From Mesobacillus persicus (GTDB lineage: Bacteria; Bacillota; Bacilli; Bacillales; Cytobacillaceae), in the NCBI RefSeq assembly GCF_900109925.1, contig NZ_FOBW01000005.1, positions 186,001 through 250,000 on the forward strand: 64,000 bases of DNA. The letters run 5' to 3'. A program made the position numbers and the translations under genes. The first letter of the stretch is position 1. Every line of letters starts with the position of its first letter. This document shows positions 43,892 through 53,848 of the stretch, one piece after another. Below the pieces are notes generated by a model. It had not been told where the DNA came from. It saw only the letters and a program-made list of their open reading frames with translations, and made no database searches.

Positions 43892-44899
43892 TCACCCAAT
43901 TATTTCTGCCAAGAGTTGGTGGGAGTGGAGTCGAGCATTGTGGTCATAGACCATTGTGCTCACCATGATTTCATCTGCCTTTGTCTCATCTAAGAAGGAT
44001 TGGAGCTTTCTTTTTACGTTGTTAGGACTTCCGATGATTGTGGAACCTAATTGTTTTTCTAAAACGGCCTTTTCATATGGGCTCATGAGCTCATCCAAAT
44101 TCTCTACTGGTGGTTGCAACTGTGTTGGTGTATTCCTCATCATGTTTAGGAAGCTTTGTTTGATGGAAGTGGCGAGAAATTCTGCTTCCTCATCCGTATC
44201 TGCCACGATAACGTTTACTGCTACCATTGCGTAAGGCTCTTTATACTCCTCCGACGGTTGGAAGTTGTCATAATACAATTTCAGGGCTGGTAATGTGTTT
44301 TCAGGTGAAAAATGACTGGCGAAAGCAAACGGCATGCCGAGTTGTGCTGATAACCTTGCACTAAACCCACTAGAACCTAACAACCAAATTGGGATATTGG
44401 CTCCTTCCCCAGGGATTGCTCGTACTGGTCCAGAACCCTGAAAATAGGCTTGCAGTTGCTCTAATTGTTCTGGGAAATCATCGCCATTGGTGTAGTTTGC
44501 CCCACGAAGGGCATGGGCCGTTCGTTGGTCTGTTCCCGGTGCACGCCCTAGTCCTAAATCAATTCTGCCTGGAAACATTGCTTCGAGGGTACCGAATTGC
44601 TCCGCGATCACCAATGGCGAATGGTTTGGAAGCATGATTCCACCGGATCCTACACGAATAGTCGAAGTATGCGCCGCTACATGGCCGATGACGACAGATG
44701 TTGCAGAGCTTGCTATGCCAGGCATATTATGATGCTCCGCTAACCAGTACCGTTTATAGCCTAGTTTTTCCGTTAACTGTGCCAGCTCTATTGAGTGTTG
44801 GAAGGATTGGCTAGGCGTCCCACCTTGCACAATGGATGCAAGATCAAGGACGGAAAAAGATATATCTTTGATGGATTTTGTCGGTCTGTTTATTGGCAT
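43892..44899 (-). CDS. LLM-class flavin-dependent oxidoreductase (bacterial luciferase family)
   Basis: A 335-residue FMN- or F420-dependent monooxygenase-like enzyme with a TIM barrel. Recognisable parts are [60 protein letters not shown] and [20 protein letters not shown], the pattern of the YwcH/MsnO8-type LLM subfamily. It is monocistronic; AGAAGTGG lies before the ATG. The substrate is unknown. Confidence 0.92.
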   Translation of the reverse strand: MPINRPTKSIKDISFSVLDLASIVQGGTPSQSFQHSIELAQLTEKLGYKRYWLAEHHNMPGIASSATSVVIGHVAAHTSTIRVGSGGIMLPNHSPLVIAEQFGTLEAMFPGRIDLGLGRAPGTDQRTAHALRGANYTNGDDFPEQLEQLQAYFQGSGPVRAIPGEGANIPIWLLGSSGFSARLSAQLGMPFAFASHFSPENTLPALKLYYDNFQPSEEYKEPYAMVAVNVIVADTDEEAEFLATSIKQSFLNMMRNTPTQLQPPVENLDELMSPYEKAVLEKQLGSTIIGSPNNVKRKLQSFLDETKADEIMVSTMVYDHNARLHSHQLLAEIIG

Positions 44900-45071
44900 A
44901 GAATTACCACTTCTTTCTTCTCAATTTACTAGTTGGTGGAGCTTGTTGTGTTGACTAGTATAGTTATGCGACCCCATACAAGAGGTTATTACAAAATAAT
45001 TTATTATTATCATAACAGGAAGAATAGATGATTTAAATTAAGATGACTTAATGCTTTTTTGGGGAAGCAAA

Positions 45072-45117
45072 GGGACGGTTCTTATGCTTCCTAAAAGGAA
45101 GCATAAGAACCGTCCCC
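45072..45117. repeat. Second hairpin repeat family, copy 2
   Basis: GGGACGGTTCTTATGCTTCC, loop TAAAA, GGAAGCATAAGAACCGTCCCC. It ends 3 bp before the stop codon of the GGDEF-EAL gene. Confidence 0.95.
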
Positions 45118-45120
45118 AGT

Positions 45121-48100
45121 TTACATTAAAAAGTTCTTTTCAACTTCTTCTTTTGGTAATGGCTTGCTAAAGAAAAATCCTTGTACTTCTTTACAGTCCA
45201 TTTCTTTTAACTTGTGAAATTGATCACTAGTCTCAACACCTTCTGCTACCACATTTAGCCCAAGTGCCTGTGCAAGTTTTATAACGGCTGAAACAATTAT
45301 TTCGTTACTTTTGTCTTCAATAATGTTGATCAAAAAGGACTGGTCAATTTTGATTGTATTGACTTGGAACTTTTTAATATAGGCTAATGAAGAATAGCCT
45401 GTTCCAAAATCATCTATTGCTATTTGAAATCCGATTTCTTTTAATTTGTTTATGTTTTCTTGTAAGCCAACATCTTGATCAATGACAGCAGACTCCGTTA
45501 TTTCTATTTCTAATTTTTGTGGGTCAACATTACACTTATTAATGATTGTCTTAACAGTCTCTTGTAAATTCACTTGCAAAAATTGAAGAGCTGAAAAGTT
45601 GACGGACATTGTTAAGTCTTTACACCCCATTTTACTCCAAGCCGCTAGTTGCTTACATGCTGTTTCAAGTACCCATTCTCCTATATTTCCGATTAACCCA
45701 GAGTCCTCCGCAATTGAAATAAATTCTCCAGGGGAAATCAATCCGAGTTTTGGATGAACCCAACGAATTAACGCCTCTACACCGATGATTTTTAAGTCCT
45801 CTGTTCGAATTCGTGGCTGATAATATAAAACAAACTCATTATTTTTAATTGCGTCTCTTAAATCATTCTGGATAATGAACGTTCTCTCGTTGTTCTTTTT
45901 CATGTCATTATCAAAGATCCGGTACGTGTTTTTCCCTGATATTTTTGCTTTATACATAGCTATATCAGCTTTCTTTAGAAGAGATTGCCCATCGTCAGAA
46001 TCATCCTGATCTATCGCAATTCCTATACTTGTAGTGATGTAAAACTGGTACTGGTCAATGATAAACGGCTGCCTAAACAAATCAATTATTTTTCCGGTAA
46101 TTTTTATCACATGATTTACATTAGATATGTCCTTAAGCAAAATGACGAATTCATCTCCACCAAATCTCGAGACCGTCCCTATCTCTCCTATTACTTCTCT
46201 TAGCAGCTCGGATATCCTAACTAGTAATTGATCTCCCACTTCATGTCCGAGGTTATCATTTACAGATTTAAAATTATCTAAATCTAGAAAAAGAATGGAG
46301 GATCGTAAGTTATTTTCTTTTGATGATTGTACTTCACGGAAAAGCAAATCATTTAATCCTCGTTTATTTAACAGCTTTGTCAGTTCATCATGATAGGCTA
46401 AATGCTCCAATTGTGAAAAGTATTTCTTCTGTGTAGTAATATCCCTTATATTGACTACAATTCCTTGCACATTTGGGTTATCTAGTAAATTAGTCGATGT
46501 TTGTTCGCAATATAACCATGAACCGTTTTTATGGCGTAACATCAGTTCGGTTTGAATCGGTACTCCAGGATTGTTTAATACTTTATTAAAAACCTTCTCT
46601 GCTTTCTCGATTTCATTTGGATGATTATTATTAAAACCTCTAAGTCCGATAATTTCTTCTGGTTTAAAACCTAAAATTCGTTCACTTGAAGGACTTTGAT
46701 ATAAAATAACACCATGTTGATCAACAATACTAATGATATCGCTTGCATACTGAACCATTGAACGAAATTTTTCTTCGCTTCGTTTTAATTCATTCTCAAC
46801 GTTTCTTTTATCGGTAATATCTTGAATTGTACCGATCATATAAGTAGCTTGTCCGGCTTGATTAAAGAAAACTTCTGCTTGTTGAGTCACATACCTTTCA
46901 TCTCCATCGGCACGAATAATTTTGTGCTCAATAGAAAAAGGTTTCCCTCTCAGTGCATTTTCATTTTCCTCATAAACATACTCTCTTTCATCGTGGGGAA
47001 TAAACTGATAAAATGTATCAACATTGGGTGTGAATTCTTCTGGAGAAACTCCAAAAATCCGATACGTTTCTTCAGACCAATATAATTTCCCTTCTAGTAG
47101 GTTCATTTCCCAGCTACCTAAGTTTGCCATTCTTTGGGATTCTGCTAAAAGCTTTTCACTCTTTCTTAACAGTCTCTCTTTTTCTTTTCGTTCTGTAATA
47201 TCAATTCCAACAGAAAGAGTAGCCTTTTCACCATTATAAGTGATCTCCTTACCAATCGCCTCAACATAAACTTCTCTTCCATTTGGTAAAATGAATTGAT
47301 ATTCGACGTACTTATCTTCAACGTCATCTTTATACGTTTTCATTCTAGAATGAAACAATCCTTGACTTACTGGATGGATTATTTCTGTAATCGGAAGATT
47401 TACTAACTGATCGACAGAATCGAAACCAGTTAACTTCAGTACGGATGGATTTACATATAAAATATTTCCATTTTTATGTATAACAATTAAACTAGGCGAA
47501 ATCTCAACAACACTTCGGTAACGCTCTTCACTCAACGATAAGGTATTTTCTACATTTTTTAATTCCGTAATATCCACGAAACTACCAATCACTTCGGTGA
47601 CCTTATCCCCCTTAACCAGAGGTGTCAGACGACTAATATAATAGATATCCTTAATCTTTCCTTCATGGGATACACTCTTCTTTTCTTCCCATGCTTTTTG
47701 AAAACTTTCAATCATACGAGATGTTTCAATCGATTTCCCAAACACTTTTTCAACCGATTGGCCAACGAGTTCATTAGAGCCTATTTCAGTTAACAGTTGA
47801 CCATCCGCCAAAGTGAATATAAATTGATCATCCACTTTTTTATATTTAAAAATGAATCCTAGTTGTTGATGAATAATGTTTTTTAATTCCTCTTGAGTTG
47901 CATGAAGCTCTTGTTCAAGCTTATTGATCTCAGTTATATCTTTTGCTATTCCAAAAACACCGGTAACTTTCTGATTAATAATAATTGGGATACTAATTAA
48001 ATTAAGGTCAAGTATGCTTCCGTCCTTATGGTATATTGAACATTCATAGTGTTCAGAATGCCCGTTTAAAACACGTTTAAAGTATGAAATCACTTTTTCT

Positions 48101-48315
48101 TGGTCTCTTGGGATCAATAATTCAAGAAACGATAACTCCATTAATTCGTTAGATGTAAAACCCGAGATTTTTTCACAAGCAGGGTTTACATCCGTAAACT
48201 CACCACTCAAATTAATAGAGAAAATGGCATCCGGATGATGTTCATATAACGATTGAAAATGCTGGGTTATTTCATTCAATTTACGATCGATATTCTTCCT
48301 CTCTATTTTATCCAA
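45121..48315 (-). CDS. Multi-PAS diguanylate cyclase/phosphodiesterase (PAS-GGDEF-EAL)
   Basis: Cytoplasmic cyclic-di-GMP signalling protein of about 1,064 residues. Five PAS domains come first (about 20-130, 140-240, 265-385, 390-515 and 520-640). They are followed by GGDEF with the intact RFGGDEFVILL motif near 718 and EAL with GVEALIRWVHP near 847, plus the downstream DDFGTGYSSLAYIKKF loop. Both catalytic domains look active, so net activity is set by the sensors. The TTG at 48315 with GAGAGGAGTGG upstream is preferred; a longer frame starts at 48384. No membrane segment is present in the shorter form. No partner genes are adjacent. Confidence 0.9.
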   Translation of the reverse strand: MDKIERKNIDRKLNEITQHFQSLYEHHPDAIFSINLSGEFTDVNPACEKISGFTSNELMELSFLELLIPRDQEKVISYFKRVLNGHSEHYECSIYHKDGSILDLNLISIPIIINQKVTGVFGIAKDITEINKLEQELHATQEELKNIIHQQLGFIFKYKKVDDQFIFTLADGQLLTEIGSNELVGQSVEKVFGKSIETSRMIESFQKAWEEKKSVSHEGKIKDIYYISRLTPLVKGDKVTEVIGSFVDITELKNVENTLSLSEERYRSVVEISPSLIVIHKNGNILYVNPSVLKLTGFDSVDQLVNLPITEIIHPVSQGLFHSRMKTYKDDVEDKYVEYQFILPNGREVYVEAIGKEITYNGEKATLSVGIDITERKEKERLLRKSEKLLAESQRMANLGSWEMNLLEGKLYWSEETYRIFGVSPEEFTPNVDTFYQFIPHDEREYVYEENENALRGKPFSIEHKIIRADGDERYVTQQAEVFFNQAGQATYMIGTIQDITDKRNVENELKRSEEKFRSMVQYASDIISIVDQHGVILYQSPSSERILGFKPEEIIGLRGFNNNHPNEIEKAEKVFNKVLNNPGVPIQTELMLRHKNGSWLYCEQTSTNLLDNPNVQGIVVNIRDITTQKKYFSQLEHLAYHDELTKLLNKRGLNDLLFREVQSSKENNLRSSILFLDLDNFKSVNDNLGHEVGDQLLVRISELLREVIGEIGTVSRFGGDEFVILLKDISNVNHVIKITGKIIDLFRQPFIIDQYQFYITTSIGIAIDQDDSDDGQSLLKKADIAMYKAKISGKNTYRIFDNDMKKNNERTFIIQNDLRDAIKNNEFVLYYQPRIRTEDLKIIGVEALIRWVHPKLGLISPGEFISIAEDSGLIGNIGEWVLETACKQLAAWSKMGCKDLTMSVNFSALQFLQVNLQETVKTIINKCNVDPQKLEIEITESAVIDQDVGLQENINKLKEIGFQIAIDDFGTGYSSLAYIKKFQVNTIKIDQSFLINIIEDKSNEIIVSAVIKLAQALGLNVVAEGVETSDQFHKLKEMDCKEVQGFFFSKPLPKEEVEKNFLM

Positions 48316-48438
48316 ACTACCACTCCTCTCACCCCGACCCAGCATGATTGCTACTCCAGTTATACCTAAATAAATACCTACCATGGTTTAATACCTTTTA
48401 ATAAAATTCTTCACATTAACAAGGAAGAATATGTACTA

Positions 48439-48483
48439 GGGACGGTTCTCTTGCTTCCAAAAAGGAAGCAAGAGAACCGTCCC
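48439..48483. repeat. Second hairpin repeat family, copy 3
   Basis: GGGACGGTTCTCTTGCTTCC, loop AAAAA, GGAAGCAAGAGAACCGTCCC. The compensatory changes in both arms (CTC/GAG instead of TTA/TAA) show that pairing is conserved between copies. Confidence 0.95.
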
Positions 48484-48499
48484 TAGTCATACGTTGTAA

Positions 48500-48592
48500 G
48501 TTTAGCATCAAATAAGGCTCGATGAAACCCAATTTCCCTTTCCTTCTACAACCTATAACCCAAACCTACATTCCTTAAACTTTGTTTAAAAA
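48500..48592 (-). pseudogene. Decayed fragment of a RimJ/RimL-type GNAT gene
   Basis: On the - strand it reads KFKECRFGL, stop, VVEGKGNW and similar, resembling EFKECGFGLYAVEEK of the intact GNAT gene at 42292-42831. About 85 bp are alignable. It is flanked by a repeat of the second family. Confidence 0.6.
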
Positions 48593-48628
48593 CTGTCACA
48601 CGTGCCATACCTTATCTTTTTTAAGCAC

Positions 48629-48662
48629 AAAAAAGACCCTGTTTACTATTAACGGGGTCCTA
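48629..48662 (-). terminator. Terminator downstream of the carbonic-anhydrase-like gene
   Basis: On the - strand GGACCCCGTT and AACAGGGTC pair (one mismatch) and six T residues follow; about 110 bp after the stop. Confidence 0.75.
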
Positions 48663-48771
48663 AATATAGATGAAAACAGCATTTGAACCATATTGGAACT
48701 ATTTTCGAGAAATAAAGGTCTTTTTAAAAAGTAATGATATCTGTTTCTGGGGCAAGAACCTGTTCTTATTA

Positions 48772-49299
48772 TTATGCTTGACGCTGCTTTAGCTGTTTCA
48801 TTTGTGAATGTTCAACGGTTGAGATTTCCCCCTCTTTATTTACAAGGAACCCTTTCACTTCAACATGCTCTGGCACTAGTGGGTGATGACGAATGATGTT
48901 CACACTTTCTTCAATTTGGTCTCTACCATTTTCTTTCCCATATAGCCATTCCTTGACCGATCCACCTGAAAACTCAGGAATGCAATTTTGAAAAAGATAG
49001 TCTATTGTTTTTATTTTATCTTTTACTGAATCAAATAGAACGTGATCATTCACCGAAGATGTCCCATTCTCTTTCGTTCCAACAACAAAGATTTCTTCGA
49101 CATTTTCCTGATGAATAGCTAGGACGATTGATCTCATAATATCTCCATAAGGATGGGAGATGACGGTTCCGTCGCTATGGATCATGAACATATTTTCTAA
49201 TTGAATATCCGTCACTTGTTGCAGGATCGGTCCCCAGCCACTTTCCATATCTGTTAAAACTAAAGCTTTATTATGTTTAGTTGAATTCATCGTATCCAC
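48772..49299 (-). CDS. Beta-carbonic-anhydrase-like protein without zinc ligands
   Basis: A 175-residue protein. The pattern ISHPYGDIMRSIVLAIHQEN then VEEIFVVGTK, and the end SGGSVKEWLYG, resembles beta-carbonic anhydrases. However, the ligand motifs C-x-D-x-R and H-x-x-C are not present: the first region reads VLTDMESGWG and the second GTKENGTSSVNDH. The only Cys (NCIPEF) is elsewhere. It follows dabBA (230 bp) and may bind a partner or bicarbonate rather than catalyse hydration. Carbonic-anhydrase-like genes neighbour dabAB in B. subtilis (YbcF). Enzyme activity is doubtful. Confidence 0.75.
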   Translation of the reverse strand: MDTMNSTKHNKALVLTDMESGWGPILQQVTDIQLENMFMIHSDGTVISHPYGDIMRSIVLAIHQENVEEIFVVGTKENGTSSVNDHVLFDSVKDKIKTIDYLFQNCIPEFSGGSVKEWLYGKENGRDQIEESVNIIRHHPLVPEHVEVKGFLVNKEGEISTVEHSQMKQLKQRQA

Positions 49300-49317
49300 C
49301 CTTCTCTATTGATGAGG

Positions 49318-49400
49318 CTCTTTTCTCACATTGTTAGACTCAGGACTTAAATAGAAATCTATCCCCATGTCTCTCATAAAGCTTTAGCGTGAGAAAAGAG
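49318..49400 (-). other. Long-range 12-bp inverted repeat between dabA and the CA-like gene
   Basis: CTCTTTTCTCAC (49318-49329) and GTGAGAAAAGAG (49389-49400) are perfectly complementary and 59 nt apart. In the transcript this would bring together the ends of the intergenic region, possibly hiding or spacing the CA-like start. Confidence 0.6.
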
Positions 49401-49531
49401 GTGCAAACTTCGTTATGTCGCACGAAATAGGTTATTCTACGTTAAAACCAGCTTTAGGATTTTAACAACAATCGTTACGAAAACACCTTTGATGAAATGA
49501 ATCACATATCACTAATAAGGTTGATTAAGTA

Positions 49532-52156
49532 TTACCAGTTTCTCCAACGTCCTTGTGAATTAATACTTGCAAGGCGAACCCAACCATTTTGAACTTTTGC
49601 TCGGAAGGATGAATCATTCTTTAATAATCGTTCGATATATTTGCTTGGTGCTTGGATGACAATCTGCAACCGAAGCGGAGAATGATATGCTTCGTGATCG
49701 GATTGCATCACCGATTGCCAAGGCAGTCCGGTTAATAAGTCACTTGCATTGCCCTGCATCACACCTAGGCCTGAGGTAACGGTTTGGGTTGCTTTATTTC
49801 CGCTTCCATAATAATGTGGTGCAACCGTTGAAGCGTAATATTGGAGATTGATCCATTGAGTAACCGTTCCTGGTCCTGCAATGATATTCGCTAGGAGATC
49901 CCCAGTTTTATCCTGCTTCCAATCATAATTATGAAGGAACGCTCTCCCTTCCAAATCACAATCTTGAGTTAATTCACGTGGGCCGATAATAAAAGCGGCA
50001 TTCCGTGCCAATCCCCATTCTGGACGGACTTCACTCCAGTCTTCGGCGAAACGGTGCGCCTCCGCCTGCGGATTTTTAAGCTGAGATTGAACATTCGGCA
50101 AGTAAGCTAAACGCTCTTCATTCGCCTTTTCACTTACTTTCGGCATAACTCCTTCTATAAAATCAAAGGCTTCTTGTGCCGTCTCGGATAGTTCAGGAAC
50201 ATACAGCCAATCTAATTCATCAACGGTTGTATTATGCTCAGCGGCTGCAAAAACGGTGTCCTTAGGGATATCAATTCCTTCAGCAGCAAGCTCTTTTCTC
50301 ACCTCTGGAAGATTGCATAATCCAGCCAATACCCTAGCGTTAAATCCACCTGCCGCTCCACCGCAAGCACCACAGTCGAGAGCAGAAGCATAAGGGTTGT
50401 TTATGCTTTGGCTACCATGTCCGCAGATGACAACGAGAGGTGCGAAATTCTCTGTTAGCCCCATCATTTTTAACGCCTGGCGTGCATAATTGACTTTCTC
50501 GGTTTCGGTAAAACCAACAGGAATCTCCGCCTTTGAGCAATGAGTGTGGTTTAGTGAAAGTTCTGTATTTGGCTTGCGCAACCAAGTCTCACGAATGTTA
50601 CGAATCACGCGGTTTGCACTTCTTGGCACAAAGCTACGTGCCACCATTTGTAGACTAAGCCAAGGCCCGCTTAACTCAGGTAAAAGCAAACTCGGAAGGA
50701 CATTCTGCTTCATCGTTTTAAACGTATAGCTTAACGAATTCACCGCTTGCTTCCGTTCTTGATAGGATTGAAGTTCGTTTTCATCCGCTGACTCTTTTAT
50801 TTTGTGCTGAGGCTTTAAGATGACCGGTAATGAAGCATGACTATGATTGCTACCAAGTTCACTCGTTGCAATGGGCAAGCCAAAAAAACCAGCGATTCCA
50901 ATCGTTTCAATTGGACCTTGTTTTTCAAGTTGACGACGAAAAGGTTCGGACCTTACATCAATACAGAAGGCAAGTTGAGCGAGTGCAGCTTTTTTATAAT
51001 TGATTTCCTGCTGTTTCGAAAGAAGCTTTTGACTCAACCGCTCGGTGTATGTTTGCTCCCAAGCTTCTAACCAAAGTTTCCTACAAAGCTTCTCATCAAA
51101 TGTATAAGCAAATAATAAATATTCATTTTGTTCAGCAGTTGACAGTTGTGACCATTCCTCGATGCTCAGCTCTCCCCAATGGATCCAAGCGGCTAAAAGC
51201 GGAGTCACTGAAACCTTTTCCTCAGTTGGTTGATTCCCTAAAGGCAAATAAGGTTTTACCAACGCCCATTCCAAGGAAAGTCGAACGGCTAAATATTCCG
51301 TTAAGAGTGACTGTTCCTGGCTATATTGGCGGGAACGGTAGAGCATCATCCCTGCCCACCCAGGTAAGGACATAAGGTGGCCTTCCAGATAAGACTGGAT
51401 GTCTGATTCAGTGATTTTTAGTCTGGATATTGCCTTTTTTAAAGCCTCTTCTGCCTCTAGTGGCCAATCTTTCAACCTTTCACGCTCATTTTTAGTAAGC
51501 GCCGGATCGTATCGAACGAGACGCTGCCACGCACGAAAGAAACCTTCCTCCCGATTTGGCATCGTCCAGCCTGCCTGGGAGTCATCGAGATATAATTTGC
51601 ACCACTTGATGATATGGTGGTCGAGAAGATGGATTAGTTTTTCATGATCTTGATTCTCAATCTGCGCACTGATTGGTTGCATCGAGAAAGCCTCGACGCC
51701 CTCGGTATTCAGTCCATCAAATCCCTCGACTACTTTCTCTACCTCTTGTGATGATAAAAGTTCAGAAGGTAATTCTTCTAGCTTTAGTGCCGCCTGACAG
51801 AAGCGCTCAGCCACGTCCCGCGGAATCGTAAAGGATTGTGAATCAAGCCAGCGTTGTAGCTCCAGATTTAAAATTGCTTCATCAATTTCTCCTTTTCTTT
51901 TGGCGGAAAGAATCATCGAAGCACCAGGATAGATGTCCACATCACGATTTTGTTTTAATCCAACTGCAACTTGATCAAACGAGAGCTTTTCAAGTCCCAA
52001 CCACGGATTACGTGCTGCAAAGGAACCAATTGGCCATAGCGGCGCAATGACTTGGCTGGCAGACTCTACTAAAACGTTCAAATCCTTTTCTTCAAGAATA
52101 ATAGGTCTCGTATTCTTTTTATAATCTTCTTTCCTTACTGCTGATGCTACGCCCAT
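49532..52156 (-). CDS. dabA: DabA-type inorganic carbon transporter subunit (DUF2309)
   Basis: A peripheral cytoplasmic protein of 874 residues that works with the membrane protein DabB in energy-coupled uptake of CO2/bicarbonate. Carbonic-anhydrase-like zinc ligands are intact: Cys and Asp in LAFCIDVRSEPFRR near residue 399, His in VICGHGSQSINNPY near 580, and Cys in ALDCGACGGAAGG near 595. The ATG at 52156 shares a base with the dabB stop (TGATG), after AAGGAGG. The family is ubiquitous in Bacillaceae (YbcC of B. subtilis). Known role: supply of bicarbonate at low CO2. Confidence 0.93.
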   Translation of the reverse strand: MGVASAVRKEDYKKNTRPIILEEKDLNVLVESASQVIAPLWPIGSFAARNPWLGLEKLSFDQVAVGLKQNRDVDIYPGASMILSAKRKGEIDEAILNLELQRWLDSQSFTIPRDVAERFCQAALKLEELPSELLSSQEVEKVVEGFDGLNTEGVEAFSMQPISAQIENQDHEKLIHLLDHHIIKWCKLYLDDSQAGWTMPNREEGFFRAWQRLVRYDPALTKNERERLKDWPLEAEEALKKAISRLKITESDIQSYLEGHLMSLPGWAGMMLYRSRQYSQEQSLLTEYLAVRLSLEWALVKPYLPLGNQPTEEKVSVTPLLAAWIHWGELSIEEWSQLSTAEQNEYLLFAYTFDEKLCRKLWLEAWEQTYTERLSQKLLSKQQEINYKKAALAQLAFCIDVRSEPFRRQLEKQGPIETIGIAGFFGLPIATSELGSNHSHASLPVILKPQHKIKESADENELQSYQERKQAVNSLSYTFKTMKQNVLPSLLLPELSGPWLSLQMVARSFVPRSANRVIRNIRETWLRKPNTELSLNHTHCSKAEIPVGFTETEKVNYARQALKMMGLTENFAPLVVICGHGSQSINNPYASALDCGACGGAAGGFNARVLAGLCNLPEVRKELAAEGIDIPKDTVFAAAEHNTTVDELDWLYVPELSETAQEAFDFIEGVMPKVSEKANEERLAYLPNVQSQLKNPQAEAHRFAEDWSEVRPEWGLARNAAFIIGPRELTQDCDLEGRAFLHNYDWKQDKTGDLLANIIAGPGTVTQWINLQYYASTVAPHYYGSGNKATQTVTSGLGVMQGNASDLLTGLPWQSVMQSDHEAYHSPLRLQIVIQAPSKYIERLLKNDSSFRAKVQNGWVRLASINSQGRWRNW

Positions 52157-53688
52157 CACTGATTACCTCCTTGTGATAAATAATGTTTAAGGTAGTTTGG
52201 ATGACTTTCTACTGACTTTGGTTTGGCTTCACCTAATCGCACTAACCAAAGATAGAGGACTGCGAAGGAAACAGAAGAACGATTCCGAGCAACCCACGCA
52301 CCTAACGCACTGCCAAATAGCAAGAGACAAATGACGACGATGACAACGAACATTGGCGGTTGAACACTTTGATAAATGGTTGTATGCAACCACTCATAGA
52401 AAAGCTGATGAATGAGAAAATACATGACGGCAGCGCCTCCTAAAAAGGAAAAACCTGCGATTCGACCAATTCTCCCCTCGCCAAAAGCGACGAGCTGGGT
52501 CCAAGAAACGGACAATGACCACCCTAAAATAAGCGCGCTGATTAATCGATATCCTTCTCCAGGAGCTACGAGCCAAAAAGCGACTCCTACTAGTAAGCCT
52601 AAAGCTCTTCCTGCCATGATCCATAAATAAGATGACCTTTCAGAAACACTTTTCGATACTTCGAAACGACGTACCGCTGAACCAGCTTGTAAAAACAAGG
52701 TCGCTTTGAACAACCCATGTAAAATCAGATGAATAATCGCTGCGATATAGGCACCCAAGGCACATTGAATGAGCATGAACCCCATCTGTCCCATCGTTGA
52801 ACCTACTAACTGCCGTTTATAGTCAACCTGGACTAAACTAATTCCAGATCCAATCAAGACAGAAATACTTGCAAGAATCAGTAACACAATCGAAGCAATC
52901 TCCCCATTAAAAAGCGGGGAAAATCGCGTGAGCATAATCCCACCGGCATTCACTAAACCTGCGTGCATAATCGCAGAAACCGGAGTCGGCGCAACAACAG
53001 ACTCAATTAACCATCTTTGGAAAGGCCATTGAGCTGCAGGAATCATCACCGCTAATACAATCAATAAATTAATTCCTGTTTTATCCCACATTCCAAGTTG
53101 AGACAAGCTTTCACTTGTTAAAGCAAGTGATAACTGCCACTGCCCTGTGACTTGAAAAAGCCAAAACACCGCGACTACTAATGACACCCAACTCAAGGTA
53201 AATAAGCGACCAGAAACCTTGGCAGCTTGATTCGCCACTTTCCATCCACTATTTAAGTTAATCAATAAGACTAACCCAAGAAGAGTAGCGCCCCAAAAGA
53301 AAACCATAAAACGGAGATCCCCGCTTAACCAGGCAATCGAAGCCACACTTGTTGTGAAGGTAAACAGCGTAAAGTACTTACGATAAGAGCGATCTCCCAT
53401 CAAGTAACGCACCGAAAAACGCTGAATGATTAAACCGATGAATAGTACAAAGAACGCCATCAACCAAGCTAATGTATCTAAGTACCAAGGCCCCACCACC
53501 TCATTCAAACGAGTATTCGCGACAGCCAATAAGGCAACCACTGGAGGGATAGCAACAATCCAAATATGAATGCGAACAAACCTCAACGGAACTCGTGGGT
53601 GCAAAAACACCAAACCACTAATCCCAGAAAGAACTAGCATTATAAGAAATACAGATAATAATAAAGACGAACTCAAAGAACCTAACAT
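52156..53688 (-). CDS. dabB: DabB-type proton-translocating membrane subunit (NuoL/MrpA-like)
   Basis: A 510-residue membrane protein with about 14 helices, of the NADH-quinone oxidoreductase subunit 5 family. Characteristic parts are WPFQRWLIESVVAPTPVSAI followed by MHAGLVNAGGIMLTRFSPLF, and STMGQMGFMLIQCALGAYIA. It couples ion flow to carbon uptake together with DabA. The ATG at 53688 has AAAGGAGA 9 nt upstream. It overlaps dabA by one base, so they are co-translated. The first gene of the operon after a 400-nt leader. Confidence 0.92.
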   Translation of the reverse strand: MLGSLSSSLLLSVFLIMLVLSGISGLVFLHPRVPLRFVRIHIWIVAIPPVVALLAVANTRLNEVVGPWYLDTLAWLMAFFVLFIGLIIQRFSVRYLMGDRSYRKYFTLFTFTTSVASIAWLSGDLRFMVFFWGATLLGLVLLINLNSGWKVANQAAKVSGRLFTLSWVSLVVAVFWLFQVTGQWQLSLALTSESLSQLGMWDKTGINLLIVLAVMIPAAQWPFQRWLIESVVAPTPVSAIMHAGLVNAGGIMLTRFSPLFNGEIASIVLLILASISVLIGSGISLVQVDYKRQLVGSTMGQMGFMLIQCALGAYIAAIIHLILHGLFKATLFLQAGSAVRRFEVSKSVSERSSYLWIMAGRALGLLVGVAFWLVAPGEGYRLISALILGWSLSVSWTQLVAFGEGRIGRIAGFSFLGGAAVMYFLIHQLFYEWLHTTIYQSVQPPMFVVIVVICLLLFGSALGAWVARNRSSVSFAVLYLWLVRLGEAKPKSVESHPNYLKHYLSQGGNQ

Positions 53689-53770
53689 CAAACAATCTCC
53701 TTTCCAAACAGCGATAAAACATTAAATTTTCCTTTAGAAATAGTTTCTAAAAGTCATAGTTTGTAAGTTT

Positions 53771-53848
53771 ATAAAATAAAAAAAACCGACAACTTCAAAA
53801 CTTCAATGATCAAATAAAATCATTGGAGCTTTTGAAAATTGTCGGTTT
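53771..53848 (-). terminator. Intrinsic terminator inside the dabBA leader
   Basis: On the - strand, AAACCGACAATTTTCAAAAG and the opposite strand TTTTGAAGTTGTCGGTTT pair as a long imperfect stem (outer 10 bp perfect, inner part CCAATGA/TCATTGA also pairs). It is followed by eight T residues and TATTTT. It lies about 85 nt upstream of the dabB start. Confidence 0.85.
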
